This document shows, in pieces, positions 1-7,633 of a stretch of 49,912 nucleotides of DNA (positions within the stretch are counted from its first letter, which is position 1; every line of letters begins with the position of its first letter). The notes below the pieces were generated by a model, which worked only from the letters and a program-made list of their open reading frames with translations, had not been told where the DNA came from and did not search any database. Made by a program: the position numbers and the translations under genes. The stretch spans positions 1 through 49,912 of the forward strand of contig ONII01000017.1 in the NCBI GenBank assembly GCA_900317845.1. The letters run 5' to 3'. The stretch comes from an uncultured Bacteroidales bacterium. Its GTDB lineage: Bacteria; Bacteroidota; Bacteroidia; Bacteroidales; UBA932.

Positions 1-2
1 TC

Positions 3-581
3 TGCACCAACAAAACCACCAAGGAAAAGTTCCTCTGCGAGATGCAGCGACTCCCGGAATCGGACATGGACGACCGCCTGCTCTTCTACGGCTGCTCCCT
101 CATCCAGAAGCAGATCAAGCGAAAGGACAAAAAGTACATTCTGAACACGGTATACGTCATTTGCGTTGCCGATTACGAACGGGCTCATCCTACGCCAGTC
201 CCGGCCGATGACTTCTTGTTCAAGTATCGCCTCAGGGATGAGCGGTGGCCGGAGGATGTCATGACCACCAAGCTCCAATTCTACTACCTGGAACTGCCCC
301 GCTTCCAGAAAGGATGGGAGGCGGCGCAAACAAATGCGGAACGATGGTGCTATCTTTTCAGAAATTTGTATAAATTTGCAGGTGTCCCCCACGATGCATC
401 CGATTTTGAGCCCATCTTCGAGATTGCACGCACGGAACAATTTGAGGAGGAACAACTAAAAGTATATCTCAACGCCATGGTTACAGACTACGAAAAACTG
501 GTCATCGGTGAATACCTGTTGCGAAGAAACTGCGCGAAATGGGAGTGGATGAACAAAGCATCCGCCAAGCGACGGGCTTGA
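3..581 (+). CDS. Rpn-family recombination-promoting nuclease / PD-(D/E)XK putative transposase, 5'-truncated
   Basis: The reading frame is open from base 3, so the gene starts before the window; the first internal ATG is at 42. Visible near the start is a KEKFLCEMQ segment, matching the E-x-Q part of the PD-(D/E)XK catalytic core of the Rpn/PDDEXK_2 transposase-like family. It is followed by the family's typical helical stretch (LLFYGCSLIQKQI), a LNTVYVICVADY strand, and an ELPRF...WCYLFRNLYKF region. These proteins are DNA endonucleases linked to RecA-independent recombination and are scattered as multicopy genes in Bacteroidota. The N-terminal catalytic Asp lies outside the window. The C-terminus is short and basic (NKASAKRRA) and lacks the long coiled tail many relatives carry. 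A terminator follows. Family is fairly sure; activity is not known. Confidence 0.75.
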   Translation, partial: CTNKTTKEKFLCEMQRLPESDMDDRLLFYGCSLIQKQIKRKDKKYILNTVYVICVADYERAHPTPVPADDFLFKYRLRDERWPEDVMTTKLQFYYLELPRFQKGWEAAQTNAERWCYLFRNLYKFAGVPHDASDFEPIFEIARTEQFEEEQLKVYLNAMVTDYEKLVIGEYLLRRNCAKWEWMNKASAKRRA

Positions 582-634
582 CTCCACCACAGAATGATTC
601 ATCGCAGTTGTAATGATTGATCCCGATTTTTTCC

Positions 635-667
635 AGCCCGAGGCTCCGCCGAGTCCCGGGCTTTTTT
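635..667 (+). terminator. Rho-independent terminator after the Rpn-like gene
   Basis: AGCCCG (635-640) pairs with CGGGCT (657-662). An inner CTC/GAG pairing surrounds a CGCC loop, and a run of T follows (662-667). It lies 54 bases after the stop codon on the same strand, as expected for an intrinsic terminator. Confidence 0.75.
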
Positions 668-678
668 CGCACTCGCCC

Positions 679-774
679 CTCTCGTCCTTGTTTTGGGCCG
701 ATCTTGAGGACGAGGACAGACGCCCTGCAGCGGTGGGGCAGAGCGAGGCTGGCCGTAAGCATCTTGCCTTTTTA
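679..774. repeat. 96-base intergenic repeat, copy 1
   Basis: A near copy of 1067-1163, starting CTCTCGTCCTTG and ending near TTGCCTTTTTA. It contains an inverted repeat, CTCGTCCTT (681-689) against GAGGACGAG, which in copy 2 becomes a fully Watson-Crick CTCGTCCTT/AAGGACGAG pair. The middle part (CGCCCTGCAGCGGTGGGGCAG) can also fold through GCCC/GGGC. The two copies differ by a handful of substitutions and small indels. It may be a structured RNA, a small mobile repeat or a protein-binding site; no family is recognised. Confidence 0.6.
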
Positions 775-778
775 TAGT

Positions 779-887
779 GGGCAAGGTGGTGGCACCTTGC
801 CCATTCGTACCCACCACCTTGCCCGTTCGCTCCTACTTATCCCACCCCACACCACCTCCCCGGCCATCCACAGTAACCACCTTGCCC
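779..887. repeat. Cluster of four GGGCAAGGTGG / CCACCTTGCCC motifs
   Basis: GGGCAAGGTGG lies at 779-789, CACCTTGCCC at 793-802, and CCACCTTGCCC at 814-824 and 877-887. The first two make a perfect 10-base hairpin with a 4-base loop (789-792). The same motif occurs five more times at 48960-49091, in both orientations. The copies are intergenic and not obviously tied to a promoter or terminator (no T run). Function unknown. Confidence 0.75.
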
Positions 888-994
888 ACTCGCACCTACC
901 TCCTTCCCCCATTTGGGACCACACAGGCTTTTGCCGTGTAGACGGCCAGGACACCGTGACAGCTAAAATACTGACCAACAGCAACTTACAACAC

Positions 995-1023
995 AATCCT
1001 CGTTCAAAATCTGAACGAGGATT
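995..1023. repeat. Perfect 12-base inverted repeat (hairpin)
   Basis: AATCCTCGTTCA (995-1006) is followed by a 5-base loop and TGAACGAGGATT (1012-1023). There is no T run on either side, so it is not a standard terminator. It sits between the two 96-base repeats. A smaller TGCTGA/TCAGCA hairpin follows at about 1034-1048. Confidence 0.7.
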
Positions 1024-1066
1024 ATTAGCATCTTGCTGAGAATCAGCAGCTTAGCGACCAGCGGAG

Positions 1067-1163
1067 CTCTCGTCCTTGTTTGGGCCCGATTTTAAGGACG
1101 AGGCGCAGACGCCCTGCAGCGGTGGGGCAGAGCGAGGCTGGCCGTAAGCACCTTGCCTTTTTA
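1067..1163. repeat. 96-base intergenic repeat, copy 2
   Basis: Second copy of the element at 679-774, in the same orientation 388 bases away. Its terminal inverted repeat CTCGTCCTT/AAGGACGAG is perfect here, whereas copy 1 has one wobble position; this is a small hint that RNA pairing is kept. Its right end carries CACCTTGCC, resembling the GGGCAAGGTGG-type motif. Confidence 0.6.
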
Positions 1164-1167
1164 CAGA

Positions 1168-1202
1168 ATCCCCACATCTTCAGCGATGGAAGATGTGGGG
1201 AT
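1168..1202. repeat. Perfect 14-base inverted repeat downstream of the fimbrillin-like gene
   Basis: ATCCCCACATCTTC (1168-1181), a 7-base loop, then GAAGATGTGGGGAT (1189-1202). It lies 38 bases beyond the stop codon of the minus-strand gene ending at 1240, so it could end that transcript or protect its 3' end. No T run follows on the minus strand (TCTGTAAAAAGG), so an intrinsic terminator is not proven. Confidence 0.65.
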
Positions 1203-1239
1203 GAGTTATTGGATGTGGAGTAAAGATCCGGTGCGTGAG

Positions 1240-3195
1240 CTAATTCAGAATAAACATTATGCTGTTCACTCTTGACTGGTCGAGCCAGTTGTCGCTGTCA
1301 AATAGAGACACCGTACTTGCATTGCCTGTCCAGGTGACTTTATATCCAGTCATGTAATCGCCACTAACCGTCCAGTTGGTACCCAAAGTTACATAGGTCC
1401 ATTGATAGCCATCATTGCCGGGGTCTATTTCTATCTTGGTGAAGTTCTTACTGAGCGAATTGGAGAATACAAAGTTACCTTCAGCGCCATAATGGCTACA
1501 CACTATTGTGGCATTTCCCCAATAACTAATACCGAATACAGCATTTCCGTTCATAGTCAAAGTAATGTTGTTATTGGTATAAGGCCTTCCTTGTTGATAG
1601 CTATATTCGCTACCCCAATTGCTTTCATCCCATACAATCGCACCTTCCGGATAAACTGTAATCGAGCAGGTGGCCGTTGCACCACCGCCGTCGTTGGCGG
1701 TAGCGGTGATGGTGGCGGTGCCGCCAGCCACGGCGGTAACTTCACCCGTAGAGGCATTGACGGTGGCGACAGAGGTATTGCTACTGCTCCAGCTCACTGT
1801 CTTATCTACGGCATCTGAAGGGGAAGAGTATGAAACGGAAAGCGTTACGGTGCCTCCGATAAGCAGGTTGGCTGATGTCTTATTCAAGTTGATGTATGAC
1901 AATTTCTTCGCATTCATCGGCACACGGATGTCGTAGTATTTGCCATTTTCGAAGGTAATGCCGCTCTTGCTGAAAGTATAGGTAGCACCTCCGACGGTTG
2001 CCGTCAGGGTGTATGTATCGGCGCCGGCGTTCTCGTTACGCAGAGCCACGGTGAGTTCGCTTGCAGCGGCACCGGGCGTTACGGTAATATTGCCATAAGA
2101 GGTTCCTTGACCAAAGCCGGCATACTTGAACAGCCGCATTTCCGAGAGCTGCATAGCTCCGCCATTTCCTTTGTTGTTGCTTATTTCAAGGCGGAAATAG
2201 CGGTACTCTCCGGGAGTAGCCACATCAAAGTCCGTCTCTGTATTATTTGCATTGGGCAGGTCATTGTTGTTGACTTTCGTATCGATGACAGTCCAACTGT
2301 CCCCACTGTTCTTTTTGGCTTTCAGCACCCAGTCTGTAGGATTTCGATTAGATTGCCCCCCCGTGTCATTACCGGTTCTGAGCATATATCCTTCCACCTG
2401 GATGGCGCTGGCGGTGTGGAACTCGATATACCAGCCACCATCGGGCTTGTTCTGGCACCATTTGGTGTTCAGCTTATTGTCAACCAACTTATTGTGCACC
2501 TCGTCGTCATTAAATCCTCCCGAACCTGCATCCACGGTGTAGTATCCGTCTCCGGAATAGTAGGTCTTGGGCTCCAATCCCCGGTAACTCTTATTAGTTA
2601 CCAACTTGCCACTGTTAGCACTGATTGTCAAACTATTAACTGCAACGGGGCTGACGCCATCGGTCAGGCGGAACTTCACGATAGCCTGCTGGCTGGTGAA
2701 GTTGGCCGTATTGGTGGTAATGGTGGTGCCAACTACCTCACTCACCGTCACCTGGGCCGCGGCGTAGTCGTATTTCTTCTCGATGGAGTTCTCGTCGCTC
2801 AGGAGAATACCCTTCTGGCCGGTGTAGCTCCATTCGGCACGGGGGAAGAGGAAGTTCAGATTATCATCTATTTTGGCACCGGTGACGGCGCCCGTCAGGG
2901 TGGTGCTGCCGGTTTCGCTGGCGGCGGCAGTCAGGGTGCCCATCGGATCACCGCTCCAGTCTCCGGCGAAAACGCTCACCTGGTCGGTGGCGGCCCACTT
3001 CACGTTCAGGGCCTGGCCGTCCAGGGACAGCGCCTTGGTATCTTCACCCTTGGTGGCGTCCACGGTAAGGGTGTACGTTTTTGCCGACGGCTGCTCGGGA
3101 GCAGGAGCAACGACAGGAGTCATTTCTTTTTGGCAGGAGGCCAGGGCTGCGATGCTGGCAGCACTCAGGCATAACTTGTTCAGAATGCTTTTCAT
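1240..3195 (-). CDS. Fimbrillin-like surface lipoprotein with F5/8 type C (discoidin) and BIG_2 domains
   Basis: 651 residues from the ATG at 3195. This start is chosen because an AAGGAGG ribosome site sits 7-8 bases upstream and the protein then opens with a lipoprotein signal ending LASC (Cys 20). The next region (YTLTVDATKGEDTKALS...VKWAATDQVSVF) resembles the N-terminal domain of Bacteroidales fimbrillin/Mfa-like proteins. Inside it is a discoidin-like segment (DNKLNTKWCQNK...EYRYFRLEISNNKGNG...LSEMRLF). A BIG_2 Ig-like repeat follows (SYINLNKTSANLLIGGTVTL...ATITATANDGGG) and then an unassigned aromatic C-terminal module. A surface adhesin or glycan-binding protein is the likely role. Its promoter shares upstream elements with the one before the gene starting at 19312. 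Longer upstream in-frame starts were rejected because they lack a signal peptide. Confidence 0.75.
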   Translation of the reverse strand: MKSILNKLCLSAASIAALASCQKEMTPVVAPAPEQPSAKTYTLTVDATKGEDTKALSLDGQALNVKWAATDQVSVFAGDWSGDPMGTLTAAASETGSTTLTGAVTGAKIDDNLNFLFPRAEWSYTGQKGILLSDENSIEKKYDYAAAQVTVSEVVGTTITTNTANFTSQQAIVKFRLTDGVSPVAVNSLTISANSGKLVTNKSYRGLEPKTYYSGDGYYTVDAGSGGFNDDEVHNKLVDNKLNTKWCQNKPDGGWYIEFHTASAIQVEGYMLRTGNDTGGQSNRNPTDWVLKAKKNSGDSWTVIDTKVNNNDLPNANNTETDFDVATPGEYRYFRLEISNNKGNGGAMQLSEMRLFKYAGFGQGTSYGNITVTPGAAASELTVALRNENAGADTYTLTATVGGATYTFSKSGITFENGKYYDIRVPMNAKKLSYINLNKTSANLLIGGTVTLSVSYSSPSDAVDKTVSWSSSNTSVATVNASTGEVTAVAGGTATITATANDGGGATATCSITVYPEGAIVWDESNWGSEYSYQQGRPYTNNNITLTMNGNAVFGISYWGNATIVCSHYGAEGNFVFSNSLSKNFTKIEIDPGNDGYQWTYVTLGTNWTVSGDYMTGYKVTWTGNASTVSLFDSDNWLDQSRVNSIMFILN

Positions 3196-3211
3196 GATGC
3201 TTCCCTCCTTG

Positions 3212-3374
3212 TTACCAGTTCCAAATACCACCGTCCAGCAAGCTGGAGTCAATCCCGTCGTTGGCGTTTCCGTACGAGCCACGCAGTCCGCTCTCGCAGA
3301 CAACGCCTTCAGCCTTCACCTCCACAGTCTCCGCCGTGGGGGGGGCATAAATGATTTTGTTCTTTGTTTCCATT
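3212..3374 (-). pseudogene. Small companion protein (about 53 aa), reading frame broken near an 8-C run
   Basis: A start ATG at 3374 opens a frame that stops after about 21 codons. The neighbouring frame ending at 3212 encodes a coherent tail: YAPPTAETVEVKAEGVVC, then ESGLRGSYGNANDGID, then SSLLDGGIWNW. Short proteins of this style (AP...EVVEV...EG) often precede surface lipoproteins in Bacteroidales. On the coding strand a run of eight C (3345-3338) lies between start and tail; seven C would join them into 53 codons. This could be slipped-strand phase variation, a real frameshift or a sequencing error. The tail's stop codon is 16 bases upstream of the lipoprotein start, implying one transcript. 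Confidence 0.5.
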
Positions 3375-3416
3375 TATTGTTGTGTATTAAGATGTTACTC
3401 CCTATGCGAATCGAGC

Positions 3417-3449
3417 AAATGTAATAAAAAAATACTGCTCGGACACAAC
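3417..3449 (-). promoter_or_regulatory. Bacteroidota-type promoter for the small gene / fimbrillin-like lipoprotein
   Basis: On the minus strand TACATTTG (3424-3417) matches the TAnnTTTG -7 consensus exactly. A TTG (3449-3447) lies 22 bases upstream as a possible -33 element, slightly farther than usual. The predicted leader to the ATG at 3374 is about 35-40 bases. Confidence 0.6.
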
Positions 3450-3464
3450 TGCCCGGGCAGATTT

Positions 3465-3503
3465 TGACGCAGAATGTCTTTTTTGGCGTAATTTTTTACG
3501 CAG
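3465..3503 (-). promoter_or_regulatory. Direct-repeat operator candidate (CTGCGTMAA x2)
   Basis: On the minus strand CTGCGTA (3503-3497) and CTGCGTC (3473-3467) are direct repeats 30 bases apart, about three helical turns, just upstream of the promoter at 3417-3449. The plus-strand sequences TTGACGCAGA (3465-3474) and AATTTTTTAC (3490-3499) recur with nearly the same spacing at 19383-19418 before another promoter. The spacing suits an AraC-type activator; the gene at 3496-4638 is an obvious candidate, but binding is inferred. Confidence 0.45.
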
Positions 3504-4638
3504 GATTACATTTTTTATACCATTCGCGGGGCGAAAGGCCTTCCTCGCGGGTGAAGACATTGGAGAAAACCGTGCGGGAAGAGAAGCCGCAGCGCGCGGC
3601 AATCTCGTCCATTTTCAGATCCGGCTGCTCCAGTTTCAGGCGCTTGGCCTCTGCCACGCGATACCGGTTCACAAACTGATAAAACGTGCAACCATATTCC
3701 GCCTTGATAAACTGGGAAAGGTAGGTCCGGTTCATGGGCAGGACCGCCCCCAGGTCCGACAGCTGGAAGGCCGGATTGACATAGGGCTTTTCCTCCTCCA
3801 TCCACAGGTCCAGCTTTTGGCGAAGTTCACTGTTCTCGGGCGAGGGCGCGGGTTCCGTCATGGCCTCCGGCGCCGGTTCCTCTGCCTTTTCCCGCCCACG
3901 CACCATCTCCCAAGGGTCCTTGCGGTAAAGGATTTGTTCCGTACTGTAGGCGAACATGAAAATGGTGAACCACAGCTGGGTAAAGCCGCGCGCCGGGGCC
4001 TGGGTGACGCAGATGAAAATATAATTGACGCCCACCAGTGTTACCATCCACAGGTAGTGGACAATCCACTGGACATCAAACGCGTCCAGGGTGGAGAAAT
4101 TCTCTTCACACCAGTTTTTATACGTGCGGACATGGGTAATAAGCAGCGGAATGAGCGCAAAAGGATATAACGCGATAAGGGGCCTCAGGCTTAGGGGAAT
4201 CAGGTAATCCAGGCCTACCAGCACATAGATGGGAAGAAATTGCCATAGCCCGGTTTTGACCGACAGCCATCCGGGCCGAACGGCTTCCGTAGGATACATC
4301 AGCAGCACCCAGCCCAGCAGGTTGCCCAAAAACAGCTCTATGGTAGAGATATGCTGGGCGCCCATATCCATTATCTGAGAATGGGCAAATATATCGCCGG
4401 CAAGATAGATGAAGTCGATTAGACCCCAGATGAGGAGCGTCCAGCCCCATACTCTCCGGATACGCAGGCCGTCCGCATGTTTGAAAACAAGGAATGAGCC
4501 GAAAAACGCCACGGTAACCGTGATGGTAAACAGGAGCGGAGAAAGGATCTCTTCGAAGGCACCAGCAGGGATATAGCGCGAAAGCCACAGGCTAAGCGCT
4601 ACGCAAACGGTGGTAATGATGAAAAAACCTTGTTTCAC
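3496..4638 (-). CDS. Membrane-embedded AraC-family transcriptional regulator
   Basis: 380 residues from a GTG start at 4638. The first about 235 residues hold seven or eight hydrophobic segments (about 3-19, 32-50, 63-81, 99-115, 131-168, 190-210, 216-234). A charged Pro/Glu-rich linker (EEPAPEAMTEPAPSPE) leads to a C-terminal AraC/XylS helix-turn-helix domain (about 275-378; LSQFIKAEYGCTFYQFVNRYR and MDEIAARCGFSSRTVFSNVF). The sensing part is in the inner membrane and the DNA-binding part in the cytoplasm. The start codon is four bases past a TAAATTTG -7 box, so the message may be leaderless. It lies between the lipoprotein array and the fimbrillin-like gene on the same strand and probably controls one or both. 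The ligand is unknown. Confidence 0.85.
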   Translation of the reverse strand: MKQGFFIITTVCVALSLWLSRYIPAGAFEEILSPLLFTITVTVAFFGSFLVFKHADGLRIRRVWGWTLLIWGLIDFIYLAGDIFAHSQIMDMGAQHISTIELFLGNLLGWVLLMYPTEAVRPGWLSVKTGLWQFLPIYVLVGLDYLIPLSLRPLIALYPFALIPLLITHVRTYKNWCEENFSTLDAFDVQWIVHYLWMVTLVGVNYIFICVTQAPARGFTQLWFTIFMFAYSTEQILYRKDPWEMVRGREKAEEPAPEAMTEPAPSPENSELRQKLDLWMEEEKPYVNPAFQLSDLGAVLPMNRTYLSQFIKAEYGCTFYQFVNRYRVAEAKRLKLEQPDLKMDEIAARCGFSSRTVFSNVFTREEGLSPREWYKKCNPA

Positions 4639-4642
4639 AATA

Positions 4643-4674
4643 CAAATTTACAGAATCCTCTGCAAAAAGTGAAA
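4643..4674 (-). promoter_or_regulatory. Promoter of the membrane AraC gene
   Basis: On the minus strand TTTC (4674-4671), 20 bases, then TAAATTTG (4650-4643), an exact TAnnTTTG -7 box. The GTG start begins at 4638, so transcription should begin at or next to the start codon. Confidence 0.6.
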
Positions 4675-4690
4675 CAGACGGCCCAAAAAT

Positions 4691-6445
4691 TTACCGAATT
4701 TCGTTGGCGTTGTAAATGTAGGTATAGTCCGGATTCCGGCTAAAAAGCCAGCGGTCTGCGGCTACGGTGGTATATGTATCCCAGCCCACAATGTTCTCCG
4801 GGCGGGCCGAGGCCTGCACCGGCATGACAAAATGCCCCTCCTCCCGGAAGACGCTGAAGGGGCGGGAGGCATAGCTGCCGTCGGAGCGGATACCACCGCT
4901 GAGCTCGATATAGGGCAGCGCACGTCCCGGGGCGTAAACCACATCCTCCACGGACTCTACACCCACGCCTCCGGCGGTGATGTAGAACGTATCGCCGGCC
5001 GTAACCCCTGCCTGATAGGTGAGCGTGGGGGTATCCCCTATCCAGCGTACCTTGAACACGCTGTTATTCTCTTCTACGCCCAGCCCGCAGGCCATCTTCA
5101 CCTTCCCTTCATAGATGGGATAGCACACCCAAAGGTCGTGCCCGTCAATTTGCTCGTGGCAGACGGTGGCGACATAGCGGCCACCGCTTTCAATGTTCAC
5201 CACCTGCGGAGTGTCATCGGCATCGACCCGTGTAAAGGTTTCCCAAGTGGCCGTGTCCTTTCTCCACTGGCAGGAGGCCGAAGGATAACGGATGGGGAAA
5301 GCAGCGTTAAAGAAGTTGGCGTCCCCCAGCAGCTTTTGCATGAGGGCGGCATCCTGGGTGATGGCGGCCTTGATGCGCATGGCCTGCCACTTGTCCACCA
5401 CAGCGGCAAACTCCCAGATGGGAACTACCGCCATATCAATAAGTTCCACGTTGGAATTGAGCTCGTCCGCCGGATTATAGACCAGCGACCTTCTCCAGGC
5501 CGATATCCCATCCAGCGAAAACGTGCGCGTGCCGTCCGGCTTGTGCTCCCCCAGGAGGCCGGTCAGGTGGCTCTGGTCCCCTCCCCAGGCCTGGAGCTTG
5601 AGGCGGCAGTCTTTCATCCATACAAACTCTTCCTCCACACGGGACTTCTGCTTGTTTTCCACTGCCTTCAAGAATTCCTGGGTGCTCCATGCCTCTTCGC
5701 TGGCGCGGTCATTGTAACGCCACATGCTGTTCATCAGGTCCACCCGGAGACGCCCGCCCAGACTGGCGCTTACAATGACATGAGTACCCCACACTTTAAT
5801 CATGGAGTCCACCGCAGCCACATTGTCGTCGGGGGTAAGCCGCAGGTGCTCCACGGCATTGCGGAAACTCTGGGTGAACACGTTCCGGTTCCGGGAATAG
5901 CGGGCCAGGACGCTGGCGTAGTTAATGTAGCTGTCCACCATAAGTTCTTTTTCCTCCAGGGTGTAGTAAAAGGATTCCTGAATGCCATTTTCCAGGAAAT
6001 ACTGCCGATTGCGTTTCTCGTTCTTGTACAGGCCTAAATCAATCTTCTGTTTGGTTTCTACGGCCACGTTGGCTACATAGTCCCGGAAGGAATAGCTGAA
6101 CTCCGAGGCCACGGAGGATTCCCTGGCAGTGTTCTCCGCCATGAGTATCTCGCCGCTGGCCGCCTGCATATTCTCCAGGAAATAGCGGTTGAGGACCTGG
6201 CAGCGGATGTCTTTCCAGTTGCAGTAGTCCCCGCGTACGGCATTGTACGAGTACCCCAGCCCGTAGTTTCGGCGGAACAGCTCGCGGGTTTCCACATCTT
6301 CGGCCTTTACCCAGTTGTAGCCCCCTTCCGGCATCCATTCGGGGGCCTGGTTCTCTGCGGAAGAGGGGGGCATCTCCAGGCCCCGGCAGCTCCATACAAG
6401 AGCGGCCAGGCCCAGGAGGCAGGTCATATGAAGGAACCTTTTCAC
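4691..6445 (-). CDS. MACPF-domain lipoprotein (pore-former family)
   Basis: 584 residues from a GTG start, with a lipoprotein signal ending VWSC (Cys 20). A segment YGLGYSYNAVRGDYC (about 61-75) matches the start of Bacteroidales MACPF domains, and WGTHVIVSASLGG (219-231) is the MACPF signature ([YWF]-G-T-H-x6-G-G). The domain closes with a VELIDMAVVPIWEF-type strand. The C-terminal about 200 residues include WVCYPIYEGKVKMACGLG, a trailing module also seen in the 821-residue relative upstream. Known relatives include Bacteroidales secreted antimicrobial proteins (BSAPs), which kill related strains; others have no known target. It is the last gene of the array, three bases after the preceding stop, with the AraC gene 52 bases further on. 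The killing role is inference; the domain call is solid. Confidence 0.85.
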   Translation of the reverse strand: MKRFLHMTCLLGLAALVWSCRGLEMPPSSAENQAPEWMPEGGYNWVKAEDVETRELFRRNYGLGYSYNAVRGDYCNWKDIRCQVLNRYFLENMQAASGEILMAENTARESSVASEFSYSFRDYVANVAVETKQKIDLGLYKNEKRNRQYFLENGIQESFYYTLEEKELMVDSYINYASVLARYSRNRNVFTQSFRNAVEHLRLTPDDNVAAVDSMIKVWGTHVIVSASLGGRLRVDLMNSMWRYNDRASEEAWSTQEFLKAVENKQKSRVEEEFVWMKDCRLKLQAWGGDQSHLTGLLGEHKPDGTRTFSLDGISAWRRSLVYNPADELNSNVELIDMAVVPIWEFAAVVDKWQAMRIKAAITQDAALMQKLLGDANFFNAAFPIRYPSASCQWRKDTATWETFTRVDADDTPQVVNIESGGRYVATVCHEQIDGHDLWVCYPIYEGKVKMACGLGVEENNSVFKVRWIGDTPTLTYQAGVTAGDTFYITAGGVGVESVEDVVYAPGRALPYIELSGGIRSDGSYASRPFSVFREEGHFVMPVQASARPENIVGWDTYTTVAADRWLFSRNPDYTYIYNANEIR

Positions 6446-6448
6446 GCA

Positions 6449-7633
6449 CTAAATATTGACAAGGGTAAAGCCCTGAGGCACTTTATCCGTAAAATGCACG
6501 CTGTTCATGGTATAAACAAAGCATTCGTTCAGGAAATCGTAGAGATTGCCCTTCCCACCGTTTCCGTAGTAGCCTTTATCGTCATAGGAATACCCGTTGT
6601 TATTGATGCACTGCGGAGCAATGCGGACATACTGGCAATAGCGCTTTTTGCCTTTGAGGAATTTGTACGACCCGTGCTCGGCCCCCAGTACCATGATTAC
6701 CTTTTTGTATCGGTCCAACGAATAGTCGCTCCAGTGGCTATAGTCGTCTTTATTTGTTGCGAACCCATCCTTGCCCAAAGTGGGAAAATCTTGATTTTCG
6801 GCGTCCCTGGAATAGCAGGCAAAAGGGAACACCTCACCGGGGAACCGATCCACAATCTTCTGCTTCTTGCGGGCGTAGATTTTGCTGTCTGCGCACAGCA
6901 GAAGGTAGTCGCTGATGTCATTGATGCGGCAGCTTTTGTCATGGCCGCTACCATGCTTGGGATCCCACAGTTCGCTCCATCTGTTGTTGAATAACCGGCC
7001 TTTTCCGGCACCCATGTTAACCAGCGTTCCCGGACTGCTGGTACTCCGGCTTTCCTTTACGCACACCCAGTACACGCCCTCGCCAAAGTACACGTCTCCC
7101 CGGCGACAGGGGGAAGAAAAGCTGTTGGTACCCCACTGGTCTGACGTACGGTAGATGATTTTGGTAAGATGGGGGACGCAGGGAATCTCCACGCTGACAT
7201 AGCCGGAGTTGTTCCCATCCCCTTGGCGGTGGAAAGTGAGTTTTCCCAGTTTGAGGTGCGTAAGGTCTATCACCAGCCCATCCGCTGTCTCCGAGACAAA
7301 GCGGTTGTCTCCTACCAGTGAACGGAAATACGATTCACTCAGAGAAGCTTCTTCTACGAATACGCTTCTCTCGGAGGGTGCATTCGCATCCAGGACTTCG
7401 CCAATGGTGGGCTCGAAGGTTTTCCCTTCGAACACAAAGTCAGTCTCCTCATCGTTGTCAAAGACCACGTCGGTCAGCGCTTCCAGCACATTCTGGATGG
7501 CTAAAGCTTCGCGTTCCTTCTGCTCTTCGGCCGCTTCCGTCTCTTCCGCATTGTCCTTCCGGCAGCCCGCGACTACGGACAGCGCCAGAGCGGCCATCAG
7601 GCAAAACAGGATGCATTTCTTACTAGTCCACAT
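6449..7633 (-). CDS. Lipoprotein of the array-specific 'FEPxIG / PHLxKIIYR' family, short form
   Basis: 394 residues, lipoprotein signal ending VAGC (Cys 24), then a Glu-rich linker. Shared family landmarks are GKTFEPTIG, a SYFRSLVGD segment, LGKLTFHR, VEIPCVPHLTKIIYRTSDQ and GVYWVCVKE. The second half is diverged and rich in Tyr, Asp and Lys (KGKKRYCQYVRIAPQC, YGNGGKGNLYDFLNECF). I do not recognise a named domain. It lies between two MACPF genes, overlapping the upstream one by 11 bases and ending three bases before the next start, so it is translated with them and may act with them at the surface. It is the most divergent of the five members in the window. Confidence 0.65.
   Translation of the reverse strand: MWTSKKCILFCLMAALALSVVAGCRKDNAEETEAAEEQKEREALAIQNVLEALTDVVFDNDEETDFVFEGKTFEPTIGEVLDANAPSERSVFVEEASLSESYFRSLVGDNRFVSETADGLVIDLTHLKLGKLTFHRQGDGNNSGYVSVEIPCVPHLTKIIYRTSDQWGTNSFSSPCRRGDVYFGEGVYWVCVKESRSTSSPGTLVNMGAGKGRLFNNRWSELWDPKHGSGHDKSCRINDISDYLLLCADSKIYARKKQKIVDRFPGEVFPFACYSRDAENQDFPTLGKDGFATNKDDYSHWSDYSLDRYKKVIMVLGAEHGSYKFLKGKKRYCQYVRIAPQCINNNGYSYDDKGYYGNGGKGNLYDFLNECFVYTMNSVHFTDKVPQGFTLVNI

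Noticed and set aside
617-1039. 140-codon plus-strand ORF in the left intergenic stretch
   Set aside because: It runs through a terminator, the 96-base repeat and several hairpins, and its Pro/His/Ser-rich translation has no recognisable features.
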